From an uncultured Pseudokineococcus sp. (GTDB lineage: Bacteria; Actinomycetota; Actinomycetes; Actinomycetales; Quadrisphaeraceae): a stretch of 64,000 nucleotides of DNA. Shown piece after piece: positions 30,845 through 39,161 of the stretch. A program made the translations under genes and the position numbers. Position 1 is the stretch's first letter; each line of letters opens with the position of its first letter. The stretch is from the NCBI RefSeq assembly GCF_947495735.1, contig NZ_CANMAA010000004.1:186001-250000 (forward strand), in the 5' to 3' direction. The notes beneath the pieces are model-generated. The model searched no databases. It was not told where the DNA came from and worked only from the letters and a program-made list of their open reading frames with translations.

Positions 30845-32128
30845 GTGCCCCCCGACGCCGCGGCCGCCTCCGCACCGACCGCTCCCGGCCCGCCGGCCGG
30901 GCTGCTGGACCGCGCCGCGGCGCTCGACCGCGAGGAGCCGCTGCGGCACCTGCCCTCCCGGTTCCACCGGCCCGAGGGCCTGGTCTACCTCGACGGCAAC
31001 TCCCTGGGGCCGATGCCCCTCGGCGTCCCGGACGCGGTCGCCGACGTCGTGCGCCGCCAGTGGGGCCGCGAGCTCGTCGCCGCCTGGAACACCGAGGGCT
31101 GGTGGGAGGCGCCGCAGCGCGTCGGCGACCGCATCGGCCGCCTCGTGGGAGCGGCCCCGGGCCAGGTGGTGGCCGGGGACTCCACGTCGGTCCACCTCTT
31201 CCAGTGCTACGTCGCCGCGGCGCGGATGCGCCCGGGGCGCCGCGCCGTCGTCGCCGACCCCGACGCCTTCCCCACCGACCTGCACCTGCTCGCCTCCGCC
31301 GCGCGGCTGTGCGACCTGGAGGTGGTGGCCGCCCGGCCGGCCGAGGTCCCCGACGTGCTCGCCCGCCGGGGCGGGGACGTCGCGCTCGTGGCGCTGTCGG
31401 AGGTCGACTACCGCACCGGCGAGCGGTGCGACGTCCCCGCGCTGACGGCGGCCGCGCACGACGCGGGCGCGCTCGTGCTGTGGGACCTCGCGCACTCGGT
31501 GGGCGCGACCGACGTCGACCTGGACGCCGCGGGCGCCGACCTCGCCGTGGGGTGCTCCTACAAGCACCTCAGCGGCGGCCCGGGAGCCCCGGCCTGGGTG
31601 TACGTCGCCCGGCGCCACCAGCACGAGGTGGACCCACCGCTGACCGGCTGGCACGGGCACGCCGACCCCTTCGCCATGGACGGCCGCTACGCACCGGCCG
31701 ACGACGTCCGCAGGATGCGCATCGGCACCCCGCCGATGCTCTCGCTGCTGGCCCTCGACGCCGCGCTCGACGTCCTGGACGACGTCACCCCCGTCCAGCT
31801 GCGGGCGCGCTCGACCTCCCTGGTCCGCTTCCTCGTCGAGGCCCTCGAGGCGGTCGTGCCCGAGCTGCCGCTCGCCGGACCCCGCGACCCGGCCCGGCTG
31901 GGCGGCCACGTGGCCGTGCGCTCGCCCGAGGCCTGGGGCGTCGTGCGCGCGCTCGCGGGCCGGGGCGTGGTCGGGGACTTCCGGGCCCCCGACCTGGTGC
32001 GCCTGGGCGTGGCCGCGTCGAGCACCACGCACGCCGACCTCGCCCGGGGCGTCGTCGCGCTGCGGGCGGTGCTGGACGCCGGGGAGCAGCACGACCCCGC
32101 GCACGCCGTCCGGTCGACGGTCACGTGA
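30845..32128 (+). CDS. kynU: Kynureninase
   Basis: A 427-residue PLP enzyme that cleaves L-kynurenine to anthranilate and alanine in tryptophan breakdown. Family motifs are VYLDGNSLGPMP (near residue 47), WNTEGWWEAP, GDSTSVHLFQ, LWDLAHSVGA and the PLP-lysine segment GCSYKHLSGGPGAPAW (near 240), then MRIGTPPMLSLLAL. The length matches the family. No other kynurenine-pathway gene (tryptophan dioxygenase, formamidase) is adjacent; the coupled gene downstream is an SDR with a four-base overlap. GTG at 30845 fits the leaderless pattern. Confidence 0.94.
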   Translation: MPPDAAAASAPTAPGPPAGLLDRAAALDREEPLRHLPSRFHRPEGLVYLDGNSLGPMPLGVPDAVADVVRRQWGRELVAAWNTEGWWEAPQRVGDRIGRLVGAAPGQVVAGDSTSVHLFQCYVAAARMRPGRRAVVADPDAFPTDLHLLASAARLCDLEVVAARPAEVPDVLARRGGDVALVALSEVDYRTGERCDVPALTAAAHDAGALVLWDLAHSVGATDVDLDAAGADLAVGCSYKHLSGGPGAPAWVYVARRHQHEVDPPLTGWHGHADPFAMDGRYAPADDVRRMRIGTPPMLSLLALDAALDVLDDVTPVQLRARSTSLVRFLVEALEAVVPELPLAGPRDPARLGGHVAVRSPEAWGVVRALAGRGVVGDFRAPDLVRLGVAASSTTHADLARGVVALRAVLDAGEQHDPAHAVRSTVT

Positions 32129-33153
32129 GCGCCCCCGGCGAGGGCGCGCGCCCTCCCCTGGACGGTCCTCCGGGGGCGGGAGCGGGCCGCACCGTGCTCG
32201 TCACCGGGGCCAGCTCCGGCATCGGCTGGCACGCCGCCCGGCGCCTCGCCGCTCTCGGCGCCCGCGTGCTGATGGCCTCCCGGGACGCCGACCGCGGCCG
32301 GCGCGCCGCCGACGCCGTCCGGACCCTGGTCCCCGGCGCCGACGTCGAGGTGGTGGCCCTCGACCTCGCCGACCTCCGGTCGGTCCGCGCGTGCGCCGAG
32401 GAGGTGGGGCGGCGCGGCCCCCTCGACGGGCTGCTGGCCAACGCCGGCGGCCTCCTCACCGGACCCCGTCGCACGAGCCCGCAGGGCTCCGAGCTCACGC
32501 TCGCCACCGCCCACCTCGGGCACGCCGCGCTGACCGCGTCGCTGCTGCCGGCCCTGGAGGAGGCGGGGCGGGGCACGGGCGACGCGCGCGTCGTCGCCGC
32601 GGGGAGCCTCGCCCACCGGTTCGTGCGCCCGCCCGCCGACGACCGCGGCTGGCAGTCGGAGGACGACTTCACCCCCTTCCGCGCCTACTGCCGCTCCAAG
32701 CTCGCCGTGCTGCTGCACGCCGCCGAGCTCGACCGCCGGCTGCGGGAGGCCGGTGCCCCCGTGCGCAGCCTGGCCTTCCACCCCGGCTACGCGATCGACC
32801 TCCTCGACGACGAGGACCCGCAGGGGCCGACCGACCGCTGGCCCCGCGCGGCCCGCCGGAGCCCGGCCGCGCGAGCGGGCGCCCTGGCCGCGGGGCTGCT
32901 GCTGCAGGGCAAGGACGGCGGCGCGCGGCCCGCTGTCGCGGCCCTGCTGGGGCCCGCGGCCGTCGACGCAGCCCCGGTCGGCTCCCCGCTCCTGCGTCCC
33001 GCGGGGTTCGGCTACGTCGGACCCGGCGGAGCGCTCGAGCTGGCCGGTGCCCCGCGCCGCGCGCGCACGACCGCCGCGGCCGCGGACCCCGACGAGGCGG
33101 CCCGCCTGTGGGCCCTGACCGCACGGCTCACGGGCTCGGACCCCGGCCCCTGA
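32125..33153 (+). CDS. SDR-family oxidoreductase (retinol dehydrogenase-like)
   Basis: A 342-residue short-chain dehydrogenase. The NAD(P)-binding motif is VLVTGASSGIG (near residue 26), then NAGG, the catalytic serine in AAGSLAHR and the Y-x3-K pair in AYCRSK (near 193). Order and spacing match retinol-dehydrogenase/WWOX-like SDRs, with about 50 extra C-terminal residues. The basic MASRDADRGR after the second strand suggests NADPH. GTG overlaps the kynU stop (GTGA), so the two are co-translated; a shared pathway is an inference only. The substrate is unknown. Confidence 0.88.
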   Translation: MSAPGEGARPPLDGPPGAGAGRTVLVTGASSGIGWHAARRLAALGARVLMASRDADRGRRAADAVRTLVPGADVEVVALDLADLRSVRACAEEVGRRGPLDGLLANAGGLLTGPRRTSPQGSELTLATAHLGHAALTASLLPALEEAGRGTGDARVVAAGSLAHRFVRPPADDRGWQSEDDFTPFRAYCRSKLAVLLHAAELDRRLREAGAPVRSLAFHPGYAIDLLDDEDPQGPTDRWPRAARRSPAARAGALAAGLLLQGKDGGARPAVAALLGPAAVDAAPVGSPLLRPAGFGYVGPGGALELAGAPRRARTTAAAADPDEAARLWALTARLTGSDPGP

Positions 33154-33159
33154 GCCGGT

Positions 33160-33189
33160 CGGGCCACGCCCCGGCGCCCGGGTGGCCCG
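33160..33189 (+). terminator. Hairpin after the kynU-SDR unit
   Basis: CGGGCCAC (33160-33167) and GTGGCCCG (33182-33189) form a perfect 8-bp stem directly after the SDR stop. Confidence 0.55.
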
Positions 33190-33195
33190 CGCCGG

Positions 33196-33201
33196 TAGCG
33201 T
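33196..33201 (+). promoter_or_regulatory. -10 box of F420 oxidoreductase gene (leaderless)
   Basis: TAGCGT is followed by seven bases and the ATG at 33209. Confidence 0.5.
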
Positions 33202-33208
33202 CCACGGC

Positions 33209-34267
33209 ATGAGCGAGCCCGCCGCCCCCGCCCAGCCCTCGGACGCCGGTGGCACCCCGGCCGCCGCGGCACCGCTGACCGTCGGCTACGCGGCGATGCT
33301 GGAGCAGTTCTCCCCCACCGAGGCGGTCGAGCTGACCGCGCTGGCCGAGCAGCACGGCTACTCCGGGTGCATGGCGGGCGACCACTTCGCGCCGTGGGTG
33401 CCGCAGCAGGGCCAGGCCGCCTCCATCTGGCCGGTGCTCACGGCCGTCGGTGAGCGCACGCGGGGCGACTTCGGCTCCGGCGTCGTGGCGCCGGGGTGGC
33501 GCTGGCACCCGGCCGTCGTGGCCCAGGCCTCCGCGACGCTGGCGGCCATGTACCCCGGGCGGCACTGGCTCGGCATCGGTGCGGGCGAGGCGCTCAACGA
33601 GCACGTCGTCGCCCCCTACTGGCCCGAGGGCGGGGAGCGCTCGTCCCGGATGTTCGAGGCCGTCGAGCTCATGACGAAGCTCTTCGACGCCTCCGCCGCC
33701 GGGAAGGACGTCAAGTTCCAGGGCACCTGGTACCGGCACGAGACCACGCGGCTGTGGACGATGCCGGAGCAGCGCCCCGAGGTGCTCGTCGCCACGGCGG
33801 GGCCGCTCAACGCGAAGCGGGCCGGCCGGCTCGCCGACGGGCTGATCACCGTCGGGGCGCCGCTGGAGAAGATCTCCGGCCTCTTCGAGCGCTTCGACGC
33901 GGGCGCCCGCGAGGCGGGCAAGGACCCGGGGTCGATGCCGAAGGTCCTGCAGCTGCACCTGTCCTGGGCGGAGACGGACGAGGAGGCGCTGCGCAACGCC
34001 CTCGTCGAGTGGCCCAACGGCGGCATGAAGTTCCCCAAGGCCGACATCCGCTCCCCGCACGACTTCGCCGCGATGGCGAAGCTGGTGCGCGAGGAGGACT
34101 TCGAGGGCCGCATGGTCATCTCCAGCGACCCCGACGTGCACCGGGCGGCCGTCCAGGCGCACGTGGACCTCGGCTTCGACCGGGTCTACCTGCACAACGT
34201 CGGGCGCAACCAGCGCGAGTGGATCGAGGTCTTCGGCCGCGAGGTGCTGCCCAAGCTCCACCGCTGA
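33209..34267 (+). CDS. F420-dependent LLM oxidoreductase, glucose-6-phosphate dehydrogenase-like
   Basis: A 352-residue LLM-class enzyme of the TIGR03557/Fgd group. Residues that build the F420-glucose-6-phosphate active site of mycobacterial Fgd1 have counterparts here: His and Trp in GDHFAPW (near residue 58) and Glu in GAGEALNEHV (near 125). The phosphate-binding region (ATAGPLNAKRAGRLADG) differs from Fgd1, so the sugar-phosphate substrate is not certain. It would reduce F420 in the cytosol and could feed the other F420 enzyme at 1612-2409. The ATG at 33209 fits the family and the -10 spacing. Convergent with the metallopeptidase gene 19 bases away. Confidence 0.88.
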   Translation: MSEPAAPAQPSDAGGTPAAAAPLTVGYAAMLEQFSPTEAVELTALAEQHGYSGCMAGDHFAPWVPQQGQAASIWPVLTAVGERTRGDFGSGVVAPGWRWHPAVVAQASATLAAMYPGRHWLGIGAGEALNEHVVAPYWPEGGERSSRMFEAVELMTKLFDASAAGKDVKFQGTWYRHETTRLWTMPEQRPEVLVATAGPLNAKRAGRLADGLITVGAPLEKISGLFERFDAGAREAGKDPGSMPKVLQLHLSWAETDEEALRNALVEWPNGGMKFPKADIRSPHDFAAMAKLVREEDFEGRMVISSDPDVHRAAVQAHVDLGFDRVYLHNVGRNQREWIEVFGREVLPKLHR

Positions 34268-34285
34268 CCGGGACCGGCGTCCCCG

Positions 34286-35662
34286 CTACCTCTCGCCGCA
34301 GCCGCGCAGCTCCACGTCGGTCTGGCCGACGGGCGCCAGCGAGGCGCTGACGGCGCCCGCCTCGGCGACCCAGTCGCCCAGGTCCTCGACGAGGTCGTCG
34401 CGACCGCGCGCGTCGTCCAGGCGCACCAGGACCGCCGTGCAGGCGCGGTCCTCGTCGTCGGGGTCCACCCAGGTGGTGAAGGCGTCGCCGGCCCAGGCGA
34501 AGGTCACGACGTCGTCCTCGAGCCAGTAGCCCTCGTCCTCGGCCACGTCGAGGCGGGGCAGGAGGGACAGGACGAAGAGCCCCAGCCGTCCCGTGCCGAG
34601 CACCTCGGCGCCCGCCGGCGCCGCGGGTGCGGCCACCTCCGCGGCGTCGGCCAGACCGGGGGACGCCGAGGGGTCCGGTCGCGCGGCGAGCACCTGCTCG
34701 GTCGTGGTCAGCGGGTCGCGCAGCAGGGCGCTCACGCCCTCGGCGCCGGCGTCCTCCTCGACCGCTCCGACCGCGACGTGGCCGTACTCGTAGGGGAACT
34801 GGGCCAGCGCGTCCACGAGGGGGTCGTAGACCGCGTCCTCCCAGGAGCCGTCGTCCGCCCCGGGGTCCCAGGAGTCGTCCCAGGCGAGGTCGTAGGCGTC
34901 CACCTGCTCGTCGTCGAGGGCGTCGAACCAGGCCCAGGCGACGCGCTCGGCGCTGCCCTCGACGACGGCGGCGTGCGCCGTCACCTCCTCCGGCGACAGG
35001 TCGGCGGCCAGCGGCGCGTCGAGGTCGACGTGCTGGTGGTCCAGGGCGTGGACGAGCTCGTGGACGAGCGTCTCGGCGACCAGGGGCGTCCAGCCGGTGC
35101 CCCGCAGGACGACCTCGCGGGTCTCGGTGTCGTAGAAGCCGGTGACGGCCGAGTCCCCCGACGCCCAGGCGTCGCGGTAGGTCGTGGCGGACGGCGTCAG
35201 ACCGAGGGCGGCGTAGGTCTCCGCCCTGCCGTCCTCCGGGTCGTCCAGGCCCACGGGCCACTCCTCGTCGGCGGCGGCACCGGTCTCGTCGCCGGCGTCG
35301 GTGAGGGCGACCTCGAACTCCGCGTCGTCGAGGGCGCGGACGGGCACCTCCTCGGTCCAGGGCAGGCCGCGCTCCTCCGCCACGAAGGCGCGCAGGGCCG
35401 GCAGCTCCTCCGGCAGGGCCTCGGCGACCGAGCGCTCCCCGCCGCCGAGGAGACCGCCCACCAGCGAGCCGTCGGACCCGGCGACGAGGACGCCGCCGAG
35501 GGCCCCGACGCCCAGGCCCGAGCAGCCCCCCAGGACGAGGCCGAGCACCAGCCCGCCGCCCCCCAGCGCCCACGCCGCCCGCGGCAGCGGAGCGCGCCGG
35601 CCGGGCGGGGCTGACGTCGCAGCGCGCGGGGGCGCCTCCGGGGCGGGGCGGGGGTCGCTCAC
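34286..35662 (-). CDS. Membrane-anchored HEXXH metallopeptidase-like protein
   Basis: A 458-residue protein with a proline/arginine-rich N-terminus, a hydrophobic segment (about 30-65) containing LGGC, which might be a lipobox, and a large acidic extracytoplasmic region. The zinc motif is [13 protein letters not shown] near residue 200 (H-E-x2-H), and a downstream [11 protein letters not shown] glutamate about 30 residues later may be the third ligand. I do not recognise a named family; similar actinobacterial proteins are annotated as hypothetical or neutral zinc metallopeptidase. GTG at 35662 has GACGAT six bases upstream. No partner is evident. Confidence 0.75.
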   Translation of the reverse strand: MSDPRPAPEAPPRAATSAPPGRRAPLPRAAWALGGGGLVLGLVLGGCSGLGVGALGGVLVAGSDGSLVGGLLGGGERSVAEALPEELPALRAFVAEERGLPWTEEVPVRALDDAEFEVALTDAGDETGAAADEEWPVGLDDPEDGRAETYAALGLTPSATTYRDAWASGDSAVTGFYDTETREVVLRGTGWTPLVAETLVHELVHALDHQHVDLDAPLAADLSPEEVTAHAAVVEGSAERVAWAWFDALDDEQVDAYDLAWDDSWDPGADDGSWEDAVYDPLVDALAQFPYEYGHVAVGAVEEDAGAEGVSALLRDPLTTTEQVLAARPDPSASPGLADAAEVAAPAAPAGAEVLGTGRLGLFVLSLLPRLDVAEDEGYWLEDDVVTFAWAGDAFTTWVDPDDEDRACTAVLVRLDDARGRDDLVEDLGDWVAEAGAVSASLAPVGQTDVELRGCGER

Positions 35663-35668
35663 CCGCGC

Positions 35669-35674
35669 ATCGTC
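35669..35674 (-). promoter_or_regulatory. -10 box of metallopeptidase gene (leaderless)
   Basis: GACGAT on the minus strand, then six bases, then the GTG at 35662. Confidence 0.35.
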
Positions 35675-35783
35675 GGCACGGGGACCCGGCCTCTCGAGGC
35701 CGTCCCGGAGGGATCACCCGATCGGGTCTACCGCCCCGGGCGAGGGCCTCGTCGCCGGTCGGCCCGGGGCCGCCGCCCCGCGC

Positions 35784-35972
35784 TCAGGCGTCCTCCGCGC
35801 GCTCCTCCTCGTCCCACGCCTGCGTGCGCTCCCGGGCGGTCTCGAGCGCGCGGGCCGCGTCCTCCCGGGTCTCGTAGGGACCCATCAGCCGGCGCCCCAG
35901 GCTCTGCGGCCCGTGCTCCACCTCCCCCGTCGAGACGTTGTAGAACCAGGCCGTCCGCTCGTCATCCGCCAC
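35784..35972 (-). CDS. Small SPOR-like domain protein
   Basis: A 62-residue protein matching the short actinobacterial SPOR-domain proteins: a start with [16 protein letters not shown], then [29 protein letters not shown]. The family is small, cytosolic and of unknown role. The GTG at 35972 is chosen because CACGAT lies exactly six bases upstream and the family begins here; the frame stays open to 36110 through a 15-bp repeat but that extension would read LPDLV repeats and is rejected. map lies divergently upstream. Confidence 0.82.
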   Translation of the reverse strand: MADDERTAWFYNVSTGEVEHGPQSLGRRLMGPYETREDAARALETARERTQAWDEEERAEDA

Positions 35973-35978
35973 CGGGCC

Positions 35979-35984
35979 ATCGTG
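35979..35984 (-). promoter_or_regulatory. -10 box of SPOR-like gene (leaderless)
   Basis: CACGAT on the minus strand, then six bases, then the GTG at 35972. Confidence 0.4.
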
Positions 35985-36035
35985 CACGCCCGCCGCGCCC
36001 GCCGCGACGTCCTGCACCGCGCTCCCGGGGACCGG

Positions 36036-36140
36036 GAGGTCCGGGGGCGCGAGGGCTGGGAGCACGAGGGCTGGGAGCACGAGGTCGGGGAGCACGAGGT
36101 CGGGGAGCACGAGGTCCGGGAGCAGGAGTCCGGGGGCGCC
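36036..36140. repeat. 15-bp tandem repeat between SPOR-like gene and map
   Basis: About seven 15-bp units of the type GAGGTCGGGGAGCAC or GAGGGCTGGGAGCAC run from 36036 to 36140; the five between 36051 and 36125 are the best conserved. It lies in the divergent promoter region of map. A 15-bp period keeps all frames open, but neither strand gives a plausible protein start. Confidence 0.8.
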
Positions 36141-36185
36141 GTCCGTCGCCCCGCGCCGCCGTGGCCGTCCCGGCGCGCGCGGTGC

Positions 36186-36191
36186 TTGACT
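36186..36191 (+). promoter_or_regulatory. Possible -10 box of map (leaderless)
   Basis: TTGACT, a poor -10, is followed by six bases and the ATG at 36198. Confidence 0.3.
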
Positions 36192-36197
36192 GGCGCC

Positions 36198-37088
36198 ATG
36201 GCCCTCACCGCGCCCACCGCCCCTCCCGGGACGCTGCGTCCCGGCCGGGTCTCACCGCGCCGGCCCGTGCCGGCGCAGCTGCCCCGGCCCGAGTACGTCG
36301 ACCGGCCCGCGCCCCAGCCCTTCCAGGGGTCGGAGGTCAAGGACGCCGAGACGATCGAGCGGATGCGCGTCGCCTGCCGCGTCGCCGCGCAGGCGCTCGC
36401 GGAGGTCGGCCGGCACGTCCGGCCCGGCACGACCACGGACGAGCTCGACCGCGTCGGCCACGAGTTCCTCCTCGACCACGGCGCCTACCCGTCGACGCTG
36501 GGCTACCGCGGATTCCCGAAGTCGCTGTGCAGCAGCGTCAACGAGGTGATCTGCCACGGGATACCGGACTCGACCGTCCTGGCCGAGGGCGACCTGTGCA
36601 ACATCGACATCACCGCGTACATGGTCCTCGACGGCGTGGGCGTGCACGGGGACAACAACGCCACCTTCTGCGCCGGCGAGGTGGACGAGGAGTCGCGGCT
36701 CCTCGTCGAGCGCACCCGCGAGGCCACCGCCCGGGGCATCCGCGCGGCCCTGCCCGGGCGGCAGGTCAACGTCGTGGGCCGCGTCATCGAGACCTACGCC
36801 AAGCGGTTCGGGTACGGGGTCGTGCGCGACTTCACCGGGCACGGCGTCGGCACGTCCTTCCACTCCGGCCTCGTCATCCCGCACTACGACGCGGCTCCCC
36901 TGCACGACGACGTCATCGAGGTGGGCATGACCTTCACCGTGGAACCGATGCTGTGCCTAGGCACGGAACGGCACGACACGTGGGACGACGGCTGGACCGT
37001 CGTCACCCAGGACCGGCGCCGCAGCGCGCAGTTCGAGCACACGATCCTCGTGACCGAGTCCGGTCCCGAGATCCTGACGCTGCCGTGA
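36198..37088 (+). CDS. map: Methionine aminopeptidase, type Ib
   Basis: A 296-residue metalloenzyme that removes the initiator methionine. The metal ligands are all present: D in [10 protein letters not shown] in HGDNNATF, H in FTGHGVG, E in FTVEPM and E in QFEHTI; the substrate-contacting His is in EVICHGIP. The proline-rich N-terminal 45 residues ([18 protein letters not shown]) are the extension typical of actinobacterial MapB, thought to bind the ribosome. The ATG at 36198 gives exactly that extension. ppgK overlaps its stop by four bases. Confidence 0.96.
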   Translation: MALTAPTAPPGTLRPGRVSPRRPVPAQLPRPEYVDRPAPQPFQGSEVKDAETIERMRVACRVAAQALAEVGRHVRPGTTTDELDRVGHEFLLDHGAYPSTLGYRGFPKSLCSSVNEVICHGIPDSTVLAEGDLCNIDITAYMVLDGVGVHGDNNATFCAGEVDEESRLLVERTREATARGIRAALPGRQVNVVGRVIETYAKRFGYGVVRDFTGHGVGTSFHSGLVIPHYDAAPLHDDVIEVGMTFTVEPMLCLGTERHDTWDDGWTVVTQDRRRSAQFEHTILVTESGPEILTLP

Positions 37089-37873
37089 GCGCCGCTGCGA
37101 GGGGCGACCGCGCCGTCGGCATCGACATCGGCGGCTCGGGGATCAAGGGCGCGCCCGTGGACCTCGCCCGGGGCGAGTTCGCCGAGGACCGCGTGCGCGA
37201 GCCGACCCCGAGCCCGTCGACGCCCGAGGCCGTGGCCGACGTCGTGGCCGCGCTCGCCGGGCGCTGGCCCGAGGGGCCGCTGGGCGTCACCTTCCCGGCC
37301 GTCATCAAGGACGGCGTCGCGATGACGGCCGCCAACGTCGACAAGAGCTGGATCGGCACGGACGCCGCTGAGCTGCTGCGCGCGAGGACCGGGCGCACCG
37401 TCCACGTCGTCAACGACGCCGACGCCGCGGGCGTCGCCGAGGCCCGCTACGGCGCGGCGAAGGGCGTGCGCGGCGTCGTCGTCGTGACGACGCTGGGCAC
37501 CGGCATCGGCACGGCCCTGCTCCACGACGGCGTGCTGGTGCCGAACACCGAGCTGGGCCACCTCGAGGTGGACGGCCACGACGCCGAGACGAGGGCCTCG
37601 GACGCGGTGCGCGACCGCGAGGACCTGTCCTGGAAGGACTGGGCGAAGCGGCTCCAGCGCTACTACGCCTCGCTGGAGGCCCTGCTGCAGCCCGACCTCT
37701 TCGTGGTGGGCGGCGGCGTCAGCAAGAAGAGCGACAAGTTCCTGCCCCTCCTGGAGCTGAGCACCCCGATCGTCCCCGCCCAGCTCCTCAACAGCGCCGG
37801 CATCGTCGGAGCGGCCGCGCTGGCCGCGGAGGACGTCGCCGCGGCGTCGTCGCAGGACCAGGTCCGGGGCTGA
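37085..37873 (+). CDS. ppgK: Polyphosphate glucokinase
   Basis: A 262-residue ROK-family kinase that phosphorylates glucose using polyphosphate (and usually ATP). Motifs: the phosphate-binding [11 protein letters not shown] at the N-terminus, [16 protein letters not shown] near 115, [12 protein letters not shown] near 135 and the PpgK-type [20 protein letters not shown], followed by [11 protein letters not shown]; these separate it from ATP-only ROK glucokinases. The start GTG overlaps the map stop. It could use glucose released by the GH3 enzyme nearby and feed the F420 glucose-6-phosphate oxidoreductase, but this is inference from gene content. Confidence 0.95.
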   Translation: MSAAARGDRAVGIDIGGSGIKGAPVDLARGEFAEDRVREPTPSPSTPEAVADVVAALAGRWPEGPLGVTFPAVIKDGVAMTAANVDKSWIGTDAAELLRARTGRTVHVVNDADAAGVAEARYGAAKGVRGVVVVTTLGTGIGTALLHDGVLVPNTELGHLEVDGHDAETRASDAVRDREDLSWKDWAKRLQRYYASLEALLQPDLFVVGGGVSKKSDKFLPLLELSTPIVPAQLLNSAGIVGAAALAAEDVAAASSQDQVRG

Positions 37874-37879
37874 GGCCCG

Positions 37880-37909
37880 GCCGGGTGCCGCCGACGGGCG
37901 GCGCCCGGC
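37880..37909. terminator. Bidirectional hairpin between ppgK and the proline-repeat gene
   Basis: GCCGGGTGCCGCC (37880-37892) pairs with GGCGGCGCCCGGC (37897-37909), 13 bp with one G-U wobble on one strand, around GACG. Confidence 0.75.
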
Positions 37910-37928
37910 TCGACCGGGCGCCGACGGC

Positions 37929-39017
37929 CTAGCGCCGGCCGGTCGGCGGGAGCGGCACCTCGAGCACCAGCTCGCGACGGCGACGCAGCCACGGGGGCAG
38001 CAGCGCGAGGCTCGCCAGCGCGCCACCCGCCGCGGGGTCGATGCCCTCGGCGCCTGACCCGGCCGGGGCGGCCTTCTCCGGCGCGGGCACCGTCGCCTGG
38101 TCCGGGACCGGTGCCCGGCCCTTCGTCTCCTCGGCCGGAGGAGTCTTCTCGGAGGCCTCCTGCGGCTGCTTCGTCGGCCCCTCGCCGGGGATCACGGGCG
38201 GAGGCGTGCGGGGCGGCTGCTCCTCCGCCGGCCGGTCGACCGGGGGCGGCTGCTCACCCGGCGGCTGCTCACCCGGCGGCTGCTCACCCGGCGGCGGCTC
38301 ACCCGGCGGCTGCCCACCCGGCGGCTGCCCACCCGACGGCGGCTCCACCGGCGGCTGCCCACCCGGCGGCTGCTCCACCGGCGGCTGCCCACCCGGCGGC
38401 TGCTCCACCGGCGGCTGCTCCACCGGCGGCTGCTCCACCGGCGGCTGCCCACCCGGCGGCGGCTCCACCGGCGGCTCCACCGGCGGCTCCACCGGCGGCT
38501 GCTCACCCGGCGGCTGACCGACCGGCGGCTGACCGGCGGGAGACTGCGGTACGGGTCGCCCGGCCGACGGCCCCTGCCCCGGCGAGCCCTCGGCCTGCGG
38601 CGCGGGCGCCGTGTCGACCGGCACCTCGGCGGACCCCTGCGGCGCCCCGGCGCCGGCGGAGCCGAGGGGGTCGCCCTCGCCGGGCGCCGACGGCGGGACG
38701 GGCATCCGCCCTTCCACCTCCGCCGGGTACGGGGAGACCTCGAGGAGCCGTCCGGGACGGGAGGCGCCGGCGTCGACCTGGTCCCGGCCGCGTCCGGCGG
38801 AGGCCACCCCGCCGTGCGTCCCCCCGGTGCGGGAGGAGGCGACCTCGGGGGTCGGCTGGGGGCGGGGCACGCCGCCGTCGGTGCCGGCAGCGGCCCGGAT
38901 GCGGACGGTCTCCCCCGTCGCCGACGCGACGGTGCTGTGGCCCGCGGCCAGCAGGAGCACGACGCCCGTGCCGACGGTGACGACCTCGGCGGGGTTGCGG
39001 AGGAACCGACGTGGCAC
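37929..39017 (-). CDS. Exported proline-rich pentapeptide-repeat protein
   Basis: I do not recognise a family. The 362-residue product starts with a basic segment and a hydrophobic stretch (about 11-33) ending near ASA, a likely signal peptide or anchor. Residues about 160-260 are some twenty pentapeptides of the form [10 protein letters not shown] or QPPGE (a few shortened to PPVE). The C-terminus has a short hydrophobic segment ([14 protein letters not shown]) followed by RRRR, resembling a membrane anchor with a positive stop, although there is no LPXTG motif. Such repeats usually span the cell wall. The GTG at 39017 has GGGGAG upstream. It lies downstream of the aldehyde dehydrogenase gene on the same strand. 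Confidence 0.7.
   Translation of the reverse strand: MPRRFLRNPAEVVTVGTGVVLLLAAGHSTVASATGETVRIRAAAGTDGGVPRPQPTPEVASSRTGGTHGGVASAGRGRDQVDAGASRPGRLLEVSPYPAEVEGRMPVPPSAPGEGDPLGSAGAGAPQGSAEVPVDTAPAPQAEGSPGQGPSAGRPVPQSPAGQPPVGQPPGEQPPVEPPVEPPVEPPPGGQPPVEQPPVEQPPVEQPPGGQPPVEQPPGGQPPVEPPSGGQPPGGQPPGEPPPGEQPPGEQPPGEQPPPVDRPAEEQPPRTPPPVIPGEGPTKQPQEASEKTPPAEETKGRAPVPDQATVPAPEKAAPAGSGAEGIDPAAGGALASLALLPPWLRRRRELVLEVPLPPTGRR
38245..38540. repeat. 15-bp coding tandem repeat (QPPxx)
   Basis: About twenty direct copies of a 15-bp unit related to CGGCTGCTCACCCGG or CGGCTGCTCCACCGG, some shortened to 12 bp, encode the proline-rich pentapeptides of the exported protein. The high nucleotide identity suggests recent expansion by slippage. 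Confidence 0.85.
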
Positions 39018-39161
39018 CAGGCTCCCCCTTCCCGCAGGTCGCCGGGCCAGCGGCTGCTGCGACGGGTCCCGGTGGGAGGAGCGTAGCCCTCGGCGCCCCC
39101 GCGGTCCGCGGAACCAGCCGCCGGCCCGCGTCCCCCCGGGTCGCCGCTCACCCGTTCGGGC

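Noticed and set aside
35973-36110. N-terminal extension of the SPOR-like protein through the 15-bp repeat
   Set aside because: The family starts at 35972, and a -10 box lies between the extension and that start.
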